Assembly: GCA_929200255.1 (NCBI GenBank)
Contig: CAKMYZ010000018.1
Coordinates: 1-61,537 of the forward strand
Source of the DNA: an uncultured Alphaproteobacteria bacterium
Lineage (GTDB): Bacteria; Pseudomonadota; Alphaproteobacteria; Rhodobacterales; Rhodobacteraceae
Direction: 5' to 3'
Length of the DNA stretch: 61,537 nucleotides
Shown here: one piece after another, positions 27,919 to 37,370 of the stretch
How the letters are laid out: each line of letters opens with the position of its first letter
How positions within the stretch are numbered: the first letter of the stretch is position 1
Translations under genes and position numbers: made by a program
Notes under the pieces: generated by a model
Databases searched by the model: none
Seen by the model: the letters and a program-made list of their open reading frames with translations, nothing else
Told to the model about the DNA's origin: nothing

Positions 27919-28655
27919 CCATACCTGTCCGCATCACCGTCACCAAAACCGCAGGCTCAGTGCCGCGTGAAACGGGCACGCAGATGTTGGTCTGGGATGA
28001 TCGCACCGAAGGCACCATCGGCGGCGGACGTTTGGAGTGGGAGGCGATGGCAGAGGCCCGCAAAATGTTGTGCGATGGGCGTCAACAACACAGCGCGCAA
28101 ATCCCGCTTGGTCCCAGATTGGGCCAATGCTGTGGGGGATCGGTCAGCCTGCTATGGGAGATTTCAGAAACGCTGGATCAGCCAGCCACGCGGCCACTTT
28201 GGATTTATGGTGCGGGTCATGTCGGCCGCGCATTGGTGCAAGTCATGCAGCCCCTTCCCGATTTTGACATCACATGGGTGGATACGCACGCTGATCGCTT
28301 TCCCAAAACAACAGTGACGACGTTGGTCGCGGCAGACCCCGCTTTGGTCGTCGAACACGCGCCGCACGAGGCTGATCATCTGATTCTCACTTACAGCCAT
28401 GAAATCGACCTCGCGCTGTGTCACGCAGTGCTGGACCATGATTTTCATAGCGCCGGTTTGATCGGATCAACCACCAAATGGGCGCGGTTCAAGGCGCGAC
28501 TCGCCGCATTGGGGCATGCGCCGGCACAAATATCGCGCATTGCGTGCCCCATCGGCGACCCAAGCCTTGGAAAACACCCCGCAATGATTGCGCTGGGCGT
28601 TGCAACTGCCATGATCACACCCGAAGGGCGCAAGACAAAGGACCGCACCGCATGA
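27915..28655 (+). CDS. xdhC: Xanthine dehydrogenase accessory protein
   Basis: A 246-residue chaperone that binds molybdenum cofactor and supports its sulfuration and insertion into XdhB. An N-terminal XdhC domain (GSVPRETGTQMLV, GTIGGGRLE) precedes a C-terminal Rossmann-like domain (IYGAGHVGRALVQ). It overlaps xdhB and the following ABC ATPase by ATGA on both sides. The conserved GGGR and GAGH motifs are intact. Confidence 0.92.
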   Translation: MTIPVRITVTKTAGSVPRETGTQMLVWDDRTEGTIGGGRLEWEAMAEARKMLCDGRQQHSAQIPLGPRLGQCCGGSVSLLWEISETLDQPATRPLWIYGAGHVGRALVQVMQPLPDFDITWVDTHADRFPKTTVTTLVAADPALVVEHAPHEADHLILTYSHEIDLALCHAVLDHDFHSAGLIGSTTKWARFKARLAALGHAPAQISRIACPIGDPSLGKHPAMIALGVATAMITPEGRKTKDRTA

Positions 28656-30175
28656 CCGAACCGCTGTTGCGCCTGTCAGGGCTGACCAAAGCCTATCCCG
28701 GCGTTGTCGCCAACAAGGATGTGTCTTTTGATATCGGGCGGGGTGAAGTCCATGCACTGCTGGGGGAAAACGGGGCTGGCAAATCGACGCTGGTGAAAAC
28801 CATCTACGGGCTGGTCAAACCGGATGCAGGCACGATGACCCTGGAAGGCCAACCGTTTCAACCCGCCGAGCCGCGCGCGGCGCGCGCCTCTGGTATTGCG
28901 ATGGTGTTTCAGCACTTTTCACTTTTCGACGCGATGAACGTGGCCGAAAATATCGCCTTGGGCATGGAAAACCCGCCGCCGCAGACCGAGATCGCAGCAC
29001 AAGTACGCAGTGTGTCGGACCAATACGGGCTGCCGCTGGACCCGACCCGCATCGTGGGGGAGCTGTCGGCGGGAGAGCGTCAGCGGGTCGAGATTATTCG
29101 TTGCCTTTTGCAGGATCCCAAGCTGCTGATCATGGATGAACCCACCTCGGTTCTAACCCCGCAAGAGGTGGACATCCTGTTTGAAACCCTGCGCACACTC
29201 AGCGCGGAAGGCACGTCGATCCTCTACATTTCGCATAAGCTGGAAGAAATCCGCGCGCTTTGTGAAAACGCCACCGTGCTGCGGTTGGGCAAAGTCGTGG
29301 GCAATTGCGATCCGCGCGAAACCTCCGCCCGCGACATGGCAGAACTGATGGTGGGCGCAGTGCTCCATGTGCCTGAAAGGGCCAAAAAGCCTGCCGGGGA
29401 AGTCGTGTTGTCGCTGAACGGTCTGAGTGCCAAGGCGCCGCGTCGGTTCGGCACCCCTTTGCGTGACATCACGGTCGAGGTGCGCACCGGCGAGGTGCTG
29501 GGCATTGGCGGTGTCGCAGGCAATGGGCAGGACGAGTTGGTTGCGGCCTTGTCAGGTGAAATGAAAACCGCCCGTGACATGGTGCAATTCAAAGGTGATG
29601 GCATCGGTCAGGTACCCCCCAATGCGCGACGAAAAATCGGCCTGTTGGCAGCACCCGAGGAACGTATGGGCCACGCTGCCGCCCCTGATATGAGCCTGAC
29701 GGAAAACGCCATTCTGACGGCAGCCACCCGCAAAGAGTTGACCCACCGCGGCTTTGTGCATTGGGGCAAAGCGCGCGGTTTTGCCAAAGAGGTCATCGCC
29801 AAATTCGACGTCCGCACACCGGGACCACAAAACGCCGCCAGATCCCTGTCTGGGGGCAACTTGCAGAAATTCGTCATCGGGCGCGAGATCATGCAAGCAC
29901 CCGAAGTTCTGGTCGTGAATCAGCCAACATGGGGTGTTGATGCCTCTGCCGCCGCCGCGATCCGGCAGGCCTTATTGGATCTGGCTGCCACCGGGACAGC
30001 GGTAATTGTGATTTCGCAGGATCTGGATGAACTGATGGAAATCTCGGATCGTTTTGCGGCGCTGAACGAGGGTCGGTTGTCGCCACCCCGCCCCGCCCAA
30101 GGGCTGACGGTGGATGAAATTGGCCTGATGCTGGGTGGTGCGCATGATATGGAGGTGGCACATGATCACGCTTGA
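28652..30175 (+). CDS. ABC importer ATPase, BMP/nucleoside family (dual ATPase)
   Basis: A 507-residue protein with two fused ABC domains like RbsA and YufO. The first has Walker A GENGAGKST (residues 38-46) and signature LSAGERQR; the second has a degenerate Walker A (GVAGNGQDE) and LSGGNLQK. It starts inside the xdhC stop (ATGA) and overlaps the next permease by 14 bases. Linkage to xdhABC points to purine or nucleoside uptake, which is inference. Confidence 0.9.
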   Translation: MTEPLLRLSGLTKAYPGVVANKDVSFDIGRGEVHALLGENGAGKSTLVKTIYGLVKPDAGTMTLEGQPFQPAEPRAARASGIAMVFQHFSLFDAMNVAENIALGMENPPPQTEIAAQVRSVSDQYGLPLDPTRIVGELSAGERQRVEIIRCLLQDPKLLIMDEPTSVLTPQEVDILFETLRTLSAEGTSILYISHKLEEIRALCENATVLRLGKVVGNCDPRETSARDMAELMVGAVLHVPERAKKPAGEVVLSLNGLSAKAPRRFGTPLRDITVEVRTGEVLGIGGVAGNGQDELVAALSGEMKTARDMVQFKGDGIGQVPPNARRKIGLLAAPEERMGHAAAPDMSLTENAILTAATRKELTHRGFVHWGKARGFAKEVIAKFDVRTPGPQNAARSLSGGNLQKFVIGREIMQAPEVLVVNQPTWGVDASAAAAIRQALLDLAATGTAVIVISQDLDELMEISDRFAALNEGRLSPPRPAQGLTVDEIGLMLGGAHDMEVAHDHA

Positions 30176-31241
30176 AAAGCGCCCGCAGCCATCGCGGTTC
30201 TGGGTCTTCGCGACCCCCGTGCTGGCCGTCGTGCTGACCATGCTGTGCGGGGGCCTGCTGTTTGCCGCACTTGGGCAGAACCCATTTGAGACCATCCGCA
30301 CCATCTTTCTGGATCCGCTGTTTTCGGAATTTGCGTGGTTCTATCGCCCGCAGCTGCTGATCAAGGGCGCACCTTTGGTACTGATCGCCATCGGTTTGTC
30401 ATTCGGGTTTCGTGCCGGCATCTGGAACATCGGCGCCGAAGGGCAGTACATCATCGGAGCCATTTTTGGGGCAGCTGTCGGATTGGCGTTCTACCCAATG
30501 GAGAACTTTATCATCTTTCCATTGATGATTCTCGCAGGGGCCGTTGGTGGCTTCCTCTGGGCCATGATCCCCGGCATATTGCGTGTCCGCTTTGGCACCA
30601 ATGAAATTCTGGTGTCGTTGATGCTGGTCTATGTGGCCGAGCAATTGCTGGCGTCCATGGCCTTGGGCGCCTTGCGCAACCCTGACGGAATGGGCTTTCC
30701 AGGTAGCCGCAACCTTGCCCAATATGACAGTGCGACAAGTTGGATCAGCCAATCCGCAGGCCTTCATTGGGGGGTCGCCTTTGCATTCATTGCTGTGATC
30801 TGCGCCTACGTCGCCCTGTCGCGCCATATCTTTGGCTTCAACGTGCGGCTTTCGGGGCAAAGCCCGCGTGCGGCGCGATTTGCGGGCGTGAACCCATCCC
30901 GCCTGATCCTGATTTGCATGGGGATGTCCGGTGCCTTGGCAGGGCTGGCAGGCCTGTTCGAAGTCTCCGGCCCCGCCGGGCAGATCAGCATCGATTTCAA
31001 TGTGGGATACGGCTTTACTGCAATTATCGTGGCCTTCCTTGGGCGGTTGCATCCGGTAGGGATATTATTGGCGGGTGGGTTGATGGCGCTGACCTATATC
31101 GGGGGTGAGATAGCGCAATCCAATCTGGGTCTACCGATTGCGGCCATTCAGATTCTGCAGGGAATGCTGCTATTCTTCCTACTAGCTGTAGATGTGTTGA
31201 CGAACTACCGGGTGCGGCTTGGTAAGCGAGGGATCGCGTAA
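30162..31241 (+). CDS. ABC importer permease 1, BMP/nucleoside family
   Basis: A 359-residue inner-membrane permease (BPD_transp_2 type) with about nine helices and the GFRAGIWNIGAEGQYIIGA motif of the YufP/NupP group. I chose the ATG at 30162, which follows TGGAGG, over the upstream frame that overlaps the ATPase gene more. The stop shares one base with the next permease start (TAATG). It pairs with permease 2 to form the channel. Confidence 0.9.
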   Translation: MITLEKRPQPSRFWVFATPVLAVVLTMLCGGLLFAALGQNPFETIRTIFLDPLFSEFAWFYRPQLLIKGAPLVLIAIGLSFGFRAGIWNIGAEGQYIIGAIFGAAVGLAFYPMENFIIFPLMILAGAVGGFLWAMIPGILRVRFGTNEILVSLMLVYVAEQLLASMALGALRNPDGMGFPGSRNLAQYDSATSWISQSAGLHWGVAFAFIAVICAYVALSRHIFGFNVRLSGQSPRAARFAGVNPSRLILICMGMSGALAGLAGLFEVSGPAGQISIDFNVGYGFTAIIVAFLGRLHPVGILLAGGLMALTYIGGEIAQSNLGLPIAAIQILQGMLLFFLLAVDVLTNYRVRLGKRGIA

Positions 31242-32155
31242 TGGACCTGTCTTCAATCAACTGGATCCTGCTACTCGCCTCTCTGATGGTAGCGGCGACC
31301 CCAATCATCCTTGCTGCAATTGGCGAACTGGTGGTCGAACGCGCGGGTGTCCTGAACCTTGGCGTCGAAGGCATGATGATCACAGGCGCGATCTGCGGCT
31401 TTGTGGTTGCGGTGAACACAGGATCACCATGGCTGGGCTTTCTGGGTGCTGCCGTCGGCGGTGCACTGGTATCGCTTGTCTTTGGCTTTCTCACGCAGTT
31501 CCTACTGTCGAACCAAGTGGCGACAGGATTGGCGCTCACCCTCTTTGGCCTTGGGCTGTCGGCGCTGATGGGGCAGGGCTATATCGGGATCAAGGCGCCG
31601 GCCTTCCCCGATTGGCATATCCCGCTGCTGGGCGATCTCCCGGTCATCGGCCCTATCATCTTTCAGCATGATCCCATGGTCTACATCGGGCTGTTCATCG
31701 TGGCGGGCGTCTGGGCGTTCCTGAAGTATTCGCGCGCAGGGTTGATCCTGCGCGCAGTCGGCGAAAACCACGAGGCAGCCCATGCACTGGGTTATCACGT
31801 CGTGCGGGTGCGGATGCTCGCGATCATGTTCGGCGGGGCCTGCGCGGGGCTTGGCGGGGCGTATCTGTCGCTTGTGCGTGTGCCGCAATGGACCGAAGGT
31901 ATGACGGCGGGCGCTGGCTGGATCGCGCTGGCCATTGTTGTCTTTGCCAGCTGGCGGCCGGGGCGGCTTTTGCTGGGTGCCTATTTGTTTGGCGGCGTGA
32001 CCGTTTTGCAGTTGAACCTGCAAGCAGCAGGTGCGGAGGTCGGGGTCGAGTATCTTTCTATGGCGCCGTATCTGGCCACCATCGCGGTTCTGGTTATTAT
32101 GCGGGCCGGACGTGCGCCCGGATCACTGGGACAATCATTCCATGCCTCACGTTGA
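31241..32155 (+). CDS. ABC importer permease 2, BMP/nucleoside family
   Basis: A 304-residue permease with about eight helices and the motif ERAGVLNLGVEGMMITGA typical of the YufQ/NupQ group. It overlaps permease 1 by one base and ends 30 bases before the solute-binding protein. The second halves contain the usual SRAGLILRAVGENHEAAHALG cytoplasmic loop, here preserved, which contacts the ATPase. Confidence 0.9.
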   Translation: MDLSSINWILLLASLMVAATPIILAAIGELVVERAGVLNLGVEGMMITGAICGFVVAVNTGSPWLGFLGAAVGGALVSLVFGFLTQFLLSNQVATGLALTLFGLGLSALMGQGYIGIKAPAFPDWHIPLLGDLPVIGPIIFQHDPMVYIGLFIVAGVWAFLKYSRAGLILRAVGENHEAAHALGYHVVRVRMLAIMFGGACAGLGGAYLSLVRVPQWTEGMTAGAGWIALAIVVFASWRPGRLLLGAYLFGGVTVLQLNLQAAGAEVGVEYLSMAPYLATIAVLVIMRAGRAPGSLGQSFHASR

Positions 32156-32185
32156 GGCGACAACAAGACCACCAAGGGGAAACAT

Positions 32186-33265
32186 ATGACACTTAAAACA
32201 ATACTGGCGGGCGCGACACTCGCACTCGGCCTTGCAACAGGAGCTTCTGCAGACGGGCATGAACCTGTCACCGTTGGCTTTGTCTACGTCGGGCCGGTTG
32301 GCGACGGCGGTTGGACCTATGAACACGACCAGGGCCGTCTGGCCGTGGAAGCAGAATTTGGTGACCAGGTTGAAACCGTCTTTGTCGAAAGCGTCCCCGA
32401 GGGCCCCGACGCAGAGCGTGTGATGACACAGATGGCACTGCAAGGTGCTGATCTGATCTTCACCACATCCTTTGGCTACATGGATCAGACAATCGCCGTG
32501 GCGGAAAAATTCCCCGATGTGCGGTTCGAACATGCCACAGGCTACAAACGTGCCGACAACGTCTCGACATACTCTGCCCGCTTCTATGAGGGTCGTGCGG
32601 TACAGGGCCACATCGCCGGTCAGATCACTGAAAGCAATGTGATCGGCTACATCGCGTCCTTCCCGATCCCCGAAGTGATCCGGGGCATCAACGCAGCCTA
32701 TATCCACGCGAAGGAAGTCAACCCTGATGTCGAGTTCAAAATCGTCTGGGCCTACACATGGTTTGACCCCGCGAAAGAGGCGGAAGCCGCCACCGTTCTG
32801 ATCGAACAGGGCGCTGACGTGATCTTGCAGCATACCGATTCCACCGCGCCACAGGCCGCTGCTCAGGCTGCGGGCAACGTGGCGACATTTGGTCAGGCGT
32901 CTGACATGGCCGAGTTTGCACCATTCCCACGGGTGTCTTCGATCATCGACAACTGGGCGCCTTACTATGTCGCTCGGACCCAAGCGGTCATTGATGGCAC
33001 ATGGGAAAGCACCGACACATGGGACGGTATCGCACCGGGCATGGTCGGGATTGGTGAGATCACAGATGCGGTACCCGCCGAGGTGAAAACCTCTGCCGAA
33101 GCCTTGATCGAACGCCTGCGGTCGGGTGAATACCACGCCTTTACCGGCCCGCTGAACAAGCAGGACGGATCCGCCTGGTTGGCTGCCGGTGAAACCGCAG
33201 ACGATGGCACGCTGGCTGGCATGAACTTCTACGTCGAAGGATTGAGTGGCGACATTCCTCAGTAG
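32186..33265 (+). CDS. BMP-family periplasmic solute-binding protein
   Basis: A 359-residue precursor with a Sec signal peptide cleaved near GASA-DGHEP. There is no lipobox, unlike the lipoprotein BmpA forms of spirochaetes and Gram-positives. The domain opens VGFVYVGPVGDGGWTYEHDQ and contains FTTSFGYMDQT, typical of the Bmp/Med family that binds nucleosides or purines. It follows the two permeases and ends just before a strong terminator, so the importer belongs to the xdh operon or has its own internal promoter. Confidence 0.9.
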   Translation: MTLKTILAGATLALGLATGASADGHEPVTVGFVYVGPVGDGGWTYEHDQGRLAVEAEFGDQVETVFVESVPEGPDAERVMTQMALQGADLIFTTSFGYMDQTIAVAEKFPDVRFEHATGYKRADNVSTYSARFYEGRAVQGHIAGQITESNVIGYIASFPIPEVIRGINAAYIHAKEVNPDVEFKIVWAYTWFDPAKEAEAATVLIEQGADVILQHTDSTAPQAAAQAAGNVATFGQASDMAEFAPFPRVSSIIDNWAPYYVARTQAVIDGTWESTDTWDGIAPGMVGIGEITDAVPAEVKTSAEALIERLRSGEYHAFTGPLNKQDGSAWLAAGETADDGTLAGMNFYVEGLSGDIPQ

Positions 33266-33287
33266 CCTTACGGCCATGAACGGCAAC

Positions 33288-33321
33288 AAAAGCCCCGGCA
33301 ACTGCCGGGGCTTTTCTTTTT
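33288..33321 (+). terminator. Rho-independent terminator after the xdh-importer unit
   Basis: A 12-bp perfect stem (AAAAGCCCCGGC / GCCGGGGCTTTT) with loop AACT is followed by CTTTTT. It lies 22 bases after the solute-binding protein stop. Confidence 0.92.
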
Positions 33322-33399
33322 GCCGTTTTCAAGTGATCTTGTTTCAGTTGCCACGGTCGCTCGTTCAACACGCGACCACATGTTCAGAGGACCAATCTC

Positions 33400-34248
33400 A
33401 TGTCTGACAGCCTTGCCCTTCTGGGCGTCAAAGGTGGCCCGGCCATTCGGCCTGGTTCAAACATGCCAACGTCGATGTTGCTGCAATTGGCGGGCAAGAC
33501 GATCCTGATCGATGCAGGCCTCGGGGTCACGAAAGGGATCTGTGATCAAGGTGTCGCTCTGACCCAGATCGACCTGATCGTGATCACCCATTTACATTCT
33601 GACCACTACCTTGAGTTGGGCCCATTTTTTCATACCGCTTGGACGGCAGGGTTGAACCGCACGATCCCGGTAATCGGGCCCAAAGGGCTTGACGCCTATT
33701 GGACCGGATTTCAGGACAGCATGGCATTTGATATCGACCTGCGCGTCCGGGATGAGGGGCGCTGCGACTTCGGCAGTCTCGCCGATATACAGGCCGTCTC
33801 GGACATAATGACCTTTGATGACATCACACTGCGTACGATGCGCAATGAACACCCGCCGATCACCGATACTTTCGCCCTGCGGTTTGAGGCTGGCAACAAG
33901 GCGGTCGTGCTGTCCGGTGATACGGCCTACATGGATGAGATGGCCAGTTTTGCAAAAGGGGCCGATTTGCTGGTGCACGAAGCAATGCTGCGCGACGGGA
34001 TCGAGGCGCTCTGTGCACGTATGACAAATGGCGATGAACGGCTACGCACGCATATCCTGCGCAGCCACACCGATGCGGTTGATGTCGGGCGGATCGCGCG
34101 GGATGCCGGGGTCAAACAGCTGGCCCTCAATCACATGGTACCTAACGGCGACCCCGATTTCACCGACCAGCATTGGACCGACGCCGTGCGGCAGCATTGG
34201 AACGGGCCATTCCACCTGGGCAAGGATGGGATGCGCATCACAGTTTGA
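33400..34248 (+). CDS. Metallo-beta-lactamase fold hydrolase
   Basis: A 282-residue protein with the binuclear-zinc motif THLHSDHYLE (His64, His66, Asp68, His69), a later SGDTAY aspartate, and a C-terminal LNHMVP histidine, as in the RNase Z/arylsulfatase-like branch of the fold. No signal peptide. It lies just after the terminator of the purine operon with its own upstream gap of 78 bases. The substrate cannot be told from sequence. Confidence 0.78.
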   Translation: MSDSLALLGVKGGPAIRPGSNMPTSMLLQLAGKTILIDAGLGVTKGICDQGVALTQIDLIVITHLHSDHYLELGPFFHTAWTAGLNRTIPVIGPKGLDAYWTGFQDSMAFDIDLRVRDEGRCDFGSLADIQAVSDIMTFDDITLRTMRNEHPPITDTFALRFEAGNKAVVLSGDTAYMDEMASFAKGADLLVHEAMLRDGIEALCARMTNGDERLRTHILRSHTDAVDVGRIARDAGVKQLALNHMVPNGDPDFTDQHWTDAVRQHWNGPFHLGKDGMRITV

Positions 34249-34418
34249 CGGGATGACCAAGGCAACGGTGCTGATAGTCGGCTGCACCGTCTTTTCGGCG
34301 ACCCCTGCCGAGAGCAGCCCCATCACGTTATGGCAGGAAATGCCACTGCCCTGATTGCCCCTGCGCGCGCGCCTCGCTATCTAGGGCCGAACCTCATTGT
34401 GTAACGGAGCGTCCCCCA

Positions 34419-36074
34419 ATGGCTGCCAATCAATTCGTCTACTTCATGGACGGCGTGTCCAAAACCTATCCCGGCGGGAAAAAGGTGTTCGAAAACATCC
34501 GCCTGAACTTCTTGCCGGGTGTGAAAATCGGTGTCGTCGGGGTGAACGGCACCGGGAAATCCACGCTGATGCGGATCATGGCAGGCCAGGATAAGGACTT
34601 TGCAGGCGAAGCATGGGCGGCTGAAGGTGCGCGCGTGGGTTATCTGCCGCAGGAACCCGAACTGGACCCCAAACTGACCGTGCGTGAGAACGTGATGTTG
34701 GGCGTGGCCGACAAAAAGGCGATCCTCGACCGCTACAACGAAGTGGCGATGAACTATTCCGAAGAAACCGCCGATGAAATGGCGCAACTGCAAGACCAGA
34801 TTGACAGCCAGAACCTCTGGGACCTCGACGCGCAGATTGATATCAGCATGGAGGCACTGCGCTGCCCACCGGATGATGCGGATGTCACAACATTGTCTGG
34901 CGGTGAAAAACGCCGTGTTGCGCTCTGCCAATTGCTGCTGGACGCACCCGACATGCTGCTGCTCGACGAACCGACCAACCACCTGGACGCCGAGACCATC
35001 GCGTGGTTGCAACAGCACCTGATCGACTACAAAGGCACCATCCTGATCGTTACCCACGATCGCTACTTCCTTGATGCGATTACCGGCTGGATTCTGGAAC
35101 TCGACCGTGGCGCGGGCATCCCGCACGAGGGTAACTATTCTTCCTGGCTTGAGGCAAAGGCCAAACGGCTGGAGCGTGAGGCGAAAGACGACAAATCCAA
35201 ACAGCGCACCCTTGCCCGGGAATTGGAATGGATGCAGCAGGGCGCAAAAGCGCGGCAGGCAAAATCCAAGGCCCGGATCAGCGCCTATAATGACCTGGTC
35301 AACCAGTCCGAGAAGGAAAAGATAGGCCGCGCCCAGATCATCATCCCCAACGGACCAAGGCTCGGCTCCAAGGTGATCGAAGTCAACGGCCTGAAAAAGG
35401 CCATGGGTGACAAGCTTCTGATCGAAGATCTGACGTTTGATTTGCCCCCCGGCGGCATTGTCGGTGTCATCGGGCCAAATGGCGCGGGTAAGTCCACGCT
35501 CTTTTCGATGCTGACAGGCCAAGCCGAACCCGATGAAGGCAGCGTCGAGTACGGTGAAACGGTCAAACTCTCCTACGTCGACCAATCCCGCGACGCGCTG
35601 AACGCCGACACAACCGTCTGGGAAGAAATCAGCGGCGGTGCAGAGATTATCGAACTTGGCGATGCATCGATGAACTCCCGTGCCTATTGCTCTGCATTCA
35701 ACTTCAAGGGCGGTGACCAGCAGAAAAAAGTCGGGCTTCTGTCGGGCGGTGAACGCAACCGCGTGCATATGGCGAAACTGCTGAAATCCGGCGGCAACGT
35801 CCTGCTGCTTGACGAACCAACCAATGATCTTGACGTTGAAACGCTGCGCGCGCTCGAAGACGCGCTGGTCAGCTTTGCGGGCTGTGCTGTCGTCATCAGC
35901 CACGACCGCTTCTTCCTTGACCGGATCTGTACGCACATCCTCGCATTTGAAGGCGACGCGCATGTGGAGTGGTTCCAGGGGGCGTTCACCGACTACGAAG
36001 AAGATAAAAAATTGCGGCTGGGTGCAGATGCACTGGAGCCAAAGAGAATGAAACATAAGAAGTTCGTGCGGTGA
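34419..36074 (+). CDS. ettA: Energy-dependent translational throttle protein EttA (ABC-F)
   Basis: A 551-residue soluble ABC-F ATPase that binds the ribosomal E site and gates elongation in response to ADP/ATP ratio. Two ABC domains carry Walker A GVNGTGKST (residues 41-49) and GPNGAGKST in the second half, with LSGGEKRR and LSGGERNR signatures. The linker is rich in charged residues (KRLEREAKDDKSKQRT). It has no membrane partner. The stop overlaps the next small membrane gene by four bases. Confidence 0.95.
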   Translation: MAANQFVYFMDGVSKTYPGGKKVFENIRLNFLPGVKIGVVGVNGTGKSTLMRIMAGQDKDFAGEAWAAEGARVGYLPQEPELDPKLTVRENVMLGVADKKAILDRYNEVAMNYSEETADEMAQLQDQIDSQNLWDLDAQIDISMEALRCPPDDADVTTLSGGEKRRVALCQLLLDAPDMLLLDEPTNHLDAETIAWLQQHLIDYKGTILIVTHDRYFLDAITGWILELDRGAGIPHEGNYSSWLEAKAKRLEREAKDDKSKQRTLARELEWMQQGAKARQAKSKARISAYNDLVNQSEKEKIGRAQIIIPNGPRLGSKVIEVNGLKKAMGDKLLIEDLTFDLPPGGIVGVIGPNGAGKSTLFSMLTGQAEPDEGSVEYGETVKLSYVDQSRDALNADTTVWEEISGGAEIIELGDASMNSRAYCSAFNFKGGDQQKKVGLLSGGERNRVHMAKLLKSGGNVLLLDEPTNDLDVETLRALEDALVSFAGCAVVISHDRFFLDRICTHILAFEGDAHVEWFQGAFTDYEEDKKLRLGADALEPKRMKHKKFVR

Positions 36075-36439
36075 CACGGATCGTAACTGCTGTGGGGGTC
36101 GGGCTGACGACGGCTCTGCTCGTCTACCTGATCGAGCTTACGACACGTGCCGGGGCGCACCCGCTCTGGGCCGACCAGCTATTCTACTCCGGTGCCGGGC
36201 TGGGAACGGTCCTCGCCGTGATTGCGATCCAATTCGCGTTTGTGCCCCGCACAATTGCGCTGAGCTTTCTCGCAGTCGCGGCTTATCTGACGGCGGACTA
36301 CGGCAAAGCCCGCTTTGCTGCGTCTTTCGCTGAGGACACGGTTGCCGGGCAGATGTGGTATTTAGGCTGGCACGCGCTCTGCATCGCTGGGATCGCACAT
36401 GTGATATCAAGCACATATGAATTGTCGCGCCCCGTGTAG
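36071..36439 (+). CDS. Small membrane protein of unknown function
   Basis: A 122-residue protein with four predicted membrane helices and no recognised domain. It begins with GTG overlapping the ettA stop (GTGA), which argues for co-translation. The tail ends ISSTYELSRPV. I do not recognise the family; the overlap start and hydrophobic pattern are the only evidence that it is a gene. Confidence 0.6.
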   Translation: MTRIVTAVGVGLTTALLVYLIELTTRAGAHPLWADQLFYSGAGLGTVLAVIAIQFAFVPRTIALSFLAVAAYLTADYGKARFAASFAEDTVAGQMWYLGWHALCIAGIAHVISSTYELSRPV

Positions 36440-36927
36440 GTGGGTGAAACCCACGCGCAACAAAGGCCATCGCGCTGTCGTGGCTTCCACTTCGCCACAC
36501 TGGCACCCGGCACCCGGTCTTTGAGCCAAGGTCGGCAGAATGTCGCTGCCGCGGCTACTCCCCTCATAAAGGTAGTGGGGGATCTTTTTCACGTGAACAC
36601 ATTCACCCCAAGACACATATATCATTATGGCGATTCGCCCATAGGTTGTTGCATAAATGCACGGTCCCAACCGTTGACAACCACCCACAGCACCGCACGT
36701 TGATGCCCGACATTTTGCCGACGCGGTGCTGATCAAAACCCACCAATCCAAGTCTGCCACAAACAATTCACTTGCTATTTTTCGTGCAAGACCCCATGTG
36801 CGAAGGGCAAACGTTACACAACTCGACCACTGTTTTCCCTTTCGGCTGCAGTCTCTCGATTTTGACACTGACGACGCCAAGCTGTCGCAATTTCGCGGAC
36901 AGCATTGATAATTAAAGGAAAAACACG
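36440..36927. other. 488-base gap before the first cold-shock gene
   Basis: I see no convincing gene here. The right part, from about 36805, is the leader of the cold-shock gene. The middle carries the 13-mer TTGTTGCATAAAT (36646-36658), which also occurs at the right edge of the window in a possible insertion-sequence end. The left part, on the minus strand, has GGGGAGTAGC followed by a 6-bp hairpin, but no minus-strand gene lies downstream. Confidence 0.5.
36824..36860 (+). promoter_or_regulatory. Conserved csp leader element, copy 1
   Basis: A 37-base element starting CGACCACTGT and ending CAGTCTCTCGAT, 67 bases before the cold-shock start codon. It matches the element in front of the second csp gene at about 30 of 37 positions, while the surrounding leader differs. 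Probably an RNA element of the 5' untranslated region. Confidence 0.55.
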
Positions 36928-37134
36928 ATGGCTACTGGCACCGTTAAATGGTTCAACGCAACTAAAGGCTTCGGATTTATCGCCCCTGATGGCGGCGCGA
37001 AGGACGTATTCGTCCACATCTCTGCTGTTGAGCGTTCAGGCCTCACAGGGCTGCAGGACGACCAAAAAGTAACATTCGACATTGAAGCTGGCCGTGACGG
37101 CCGCGAATCTGCGGTGAACCTGGCACTGGCATAA
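36928..37134 (+). CDS. Cold-shock protein (CspA family), copy 1
   Basis: A 68-residue OB-fold protein with RNP1 KGFGFIA and RNP2 VFVHIS, which binds single-stranded RNA or DNA as a chaperone. AAAGGA sits ten bases before the ATG. It is nearly the same protein as the second csp gene 236 bases downstream, so the pair looks like a tandem duplication. The long leader suggests post-transcriptional control. Confidence 0.93.
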   Translation: MATGTVKWFNATKGFGFIAPDGGAKDVFVHISAVERSGLTGLQDDQKVTFDIEAGRDGRESAVNLALA

Positions 37135-37223
37135 GCCTGCCAAGAAGTGAACGTGGCGCGCGGAATCCTGCGCGCCACACTTTCGAGATTGTTAACTATT
37201 CAGATGCCAACCCTTCCGACATC

Positions 37224-37251
37224 TTGAATTTGTTGCCAAATGTGGCATAAT
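37224..37251 (+). promoter_or_regulatory. Putative promoter of the second csp gene
   Basis: TTGAAT (37224-37229), a 16-base spacer and CATAAT (37246-37251) predict a start near 37258, giving a leader of about 113 bases that begins with GGCAACGTTA just before the shared leader element. Confidence 0.5.
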
Positions 37252-37272
37252 AATCTGGCAACGTTAATCTAT

Positions 37273-37308
37273 CGACCACTGTCTCCCTACCCGGCTCAGT
37301 CTCTCGAT
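37273..37308 (+). promoter_or_regulatory. Conserved csp leader element, copy 2
   Basis: A 36-base element starting CGACCACTGT and ending CAGTCTCTCGAT, aligned with copy 1 with one single-base gap. An AACGTTA block also precedes it in both leaders. It lies 62 bases before the second csp start codon. Confidence 0.55.
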
Positions 37309-37370
37309 CACGTTTGACTGCGCCAGACCGCTGCACTCCCGCGAGCGGAATATATAAGGAAGACAAGGAC

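Noticed and set aside
34253..34354. A 33-codon frame with a hydrophobic start after the metallo-beta-lactamase gene.
   Set aside because: No ribosome binding site, no recognised motif, and it continues a non-coding frame of the upstream gene.
36480..36580. Minus-strand GGGGAGTAGC followed by a small hairpin, recalling the yybP-ykoY manganese riboswitch.
   Set aside because: Only about ten bases match, the second conserved loop is not recognisable and no minus-strand gene lies downstream. An Infernal search with RF00080 would settle it.
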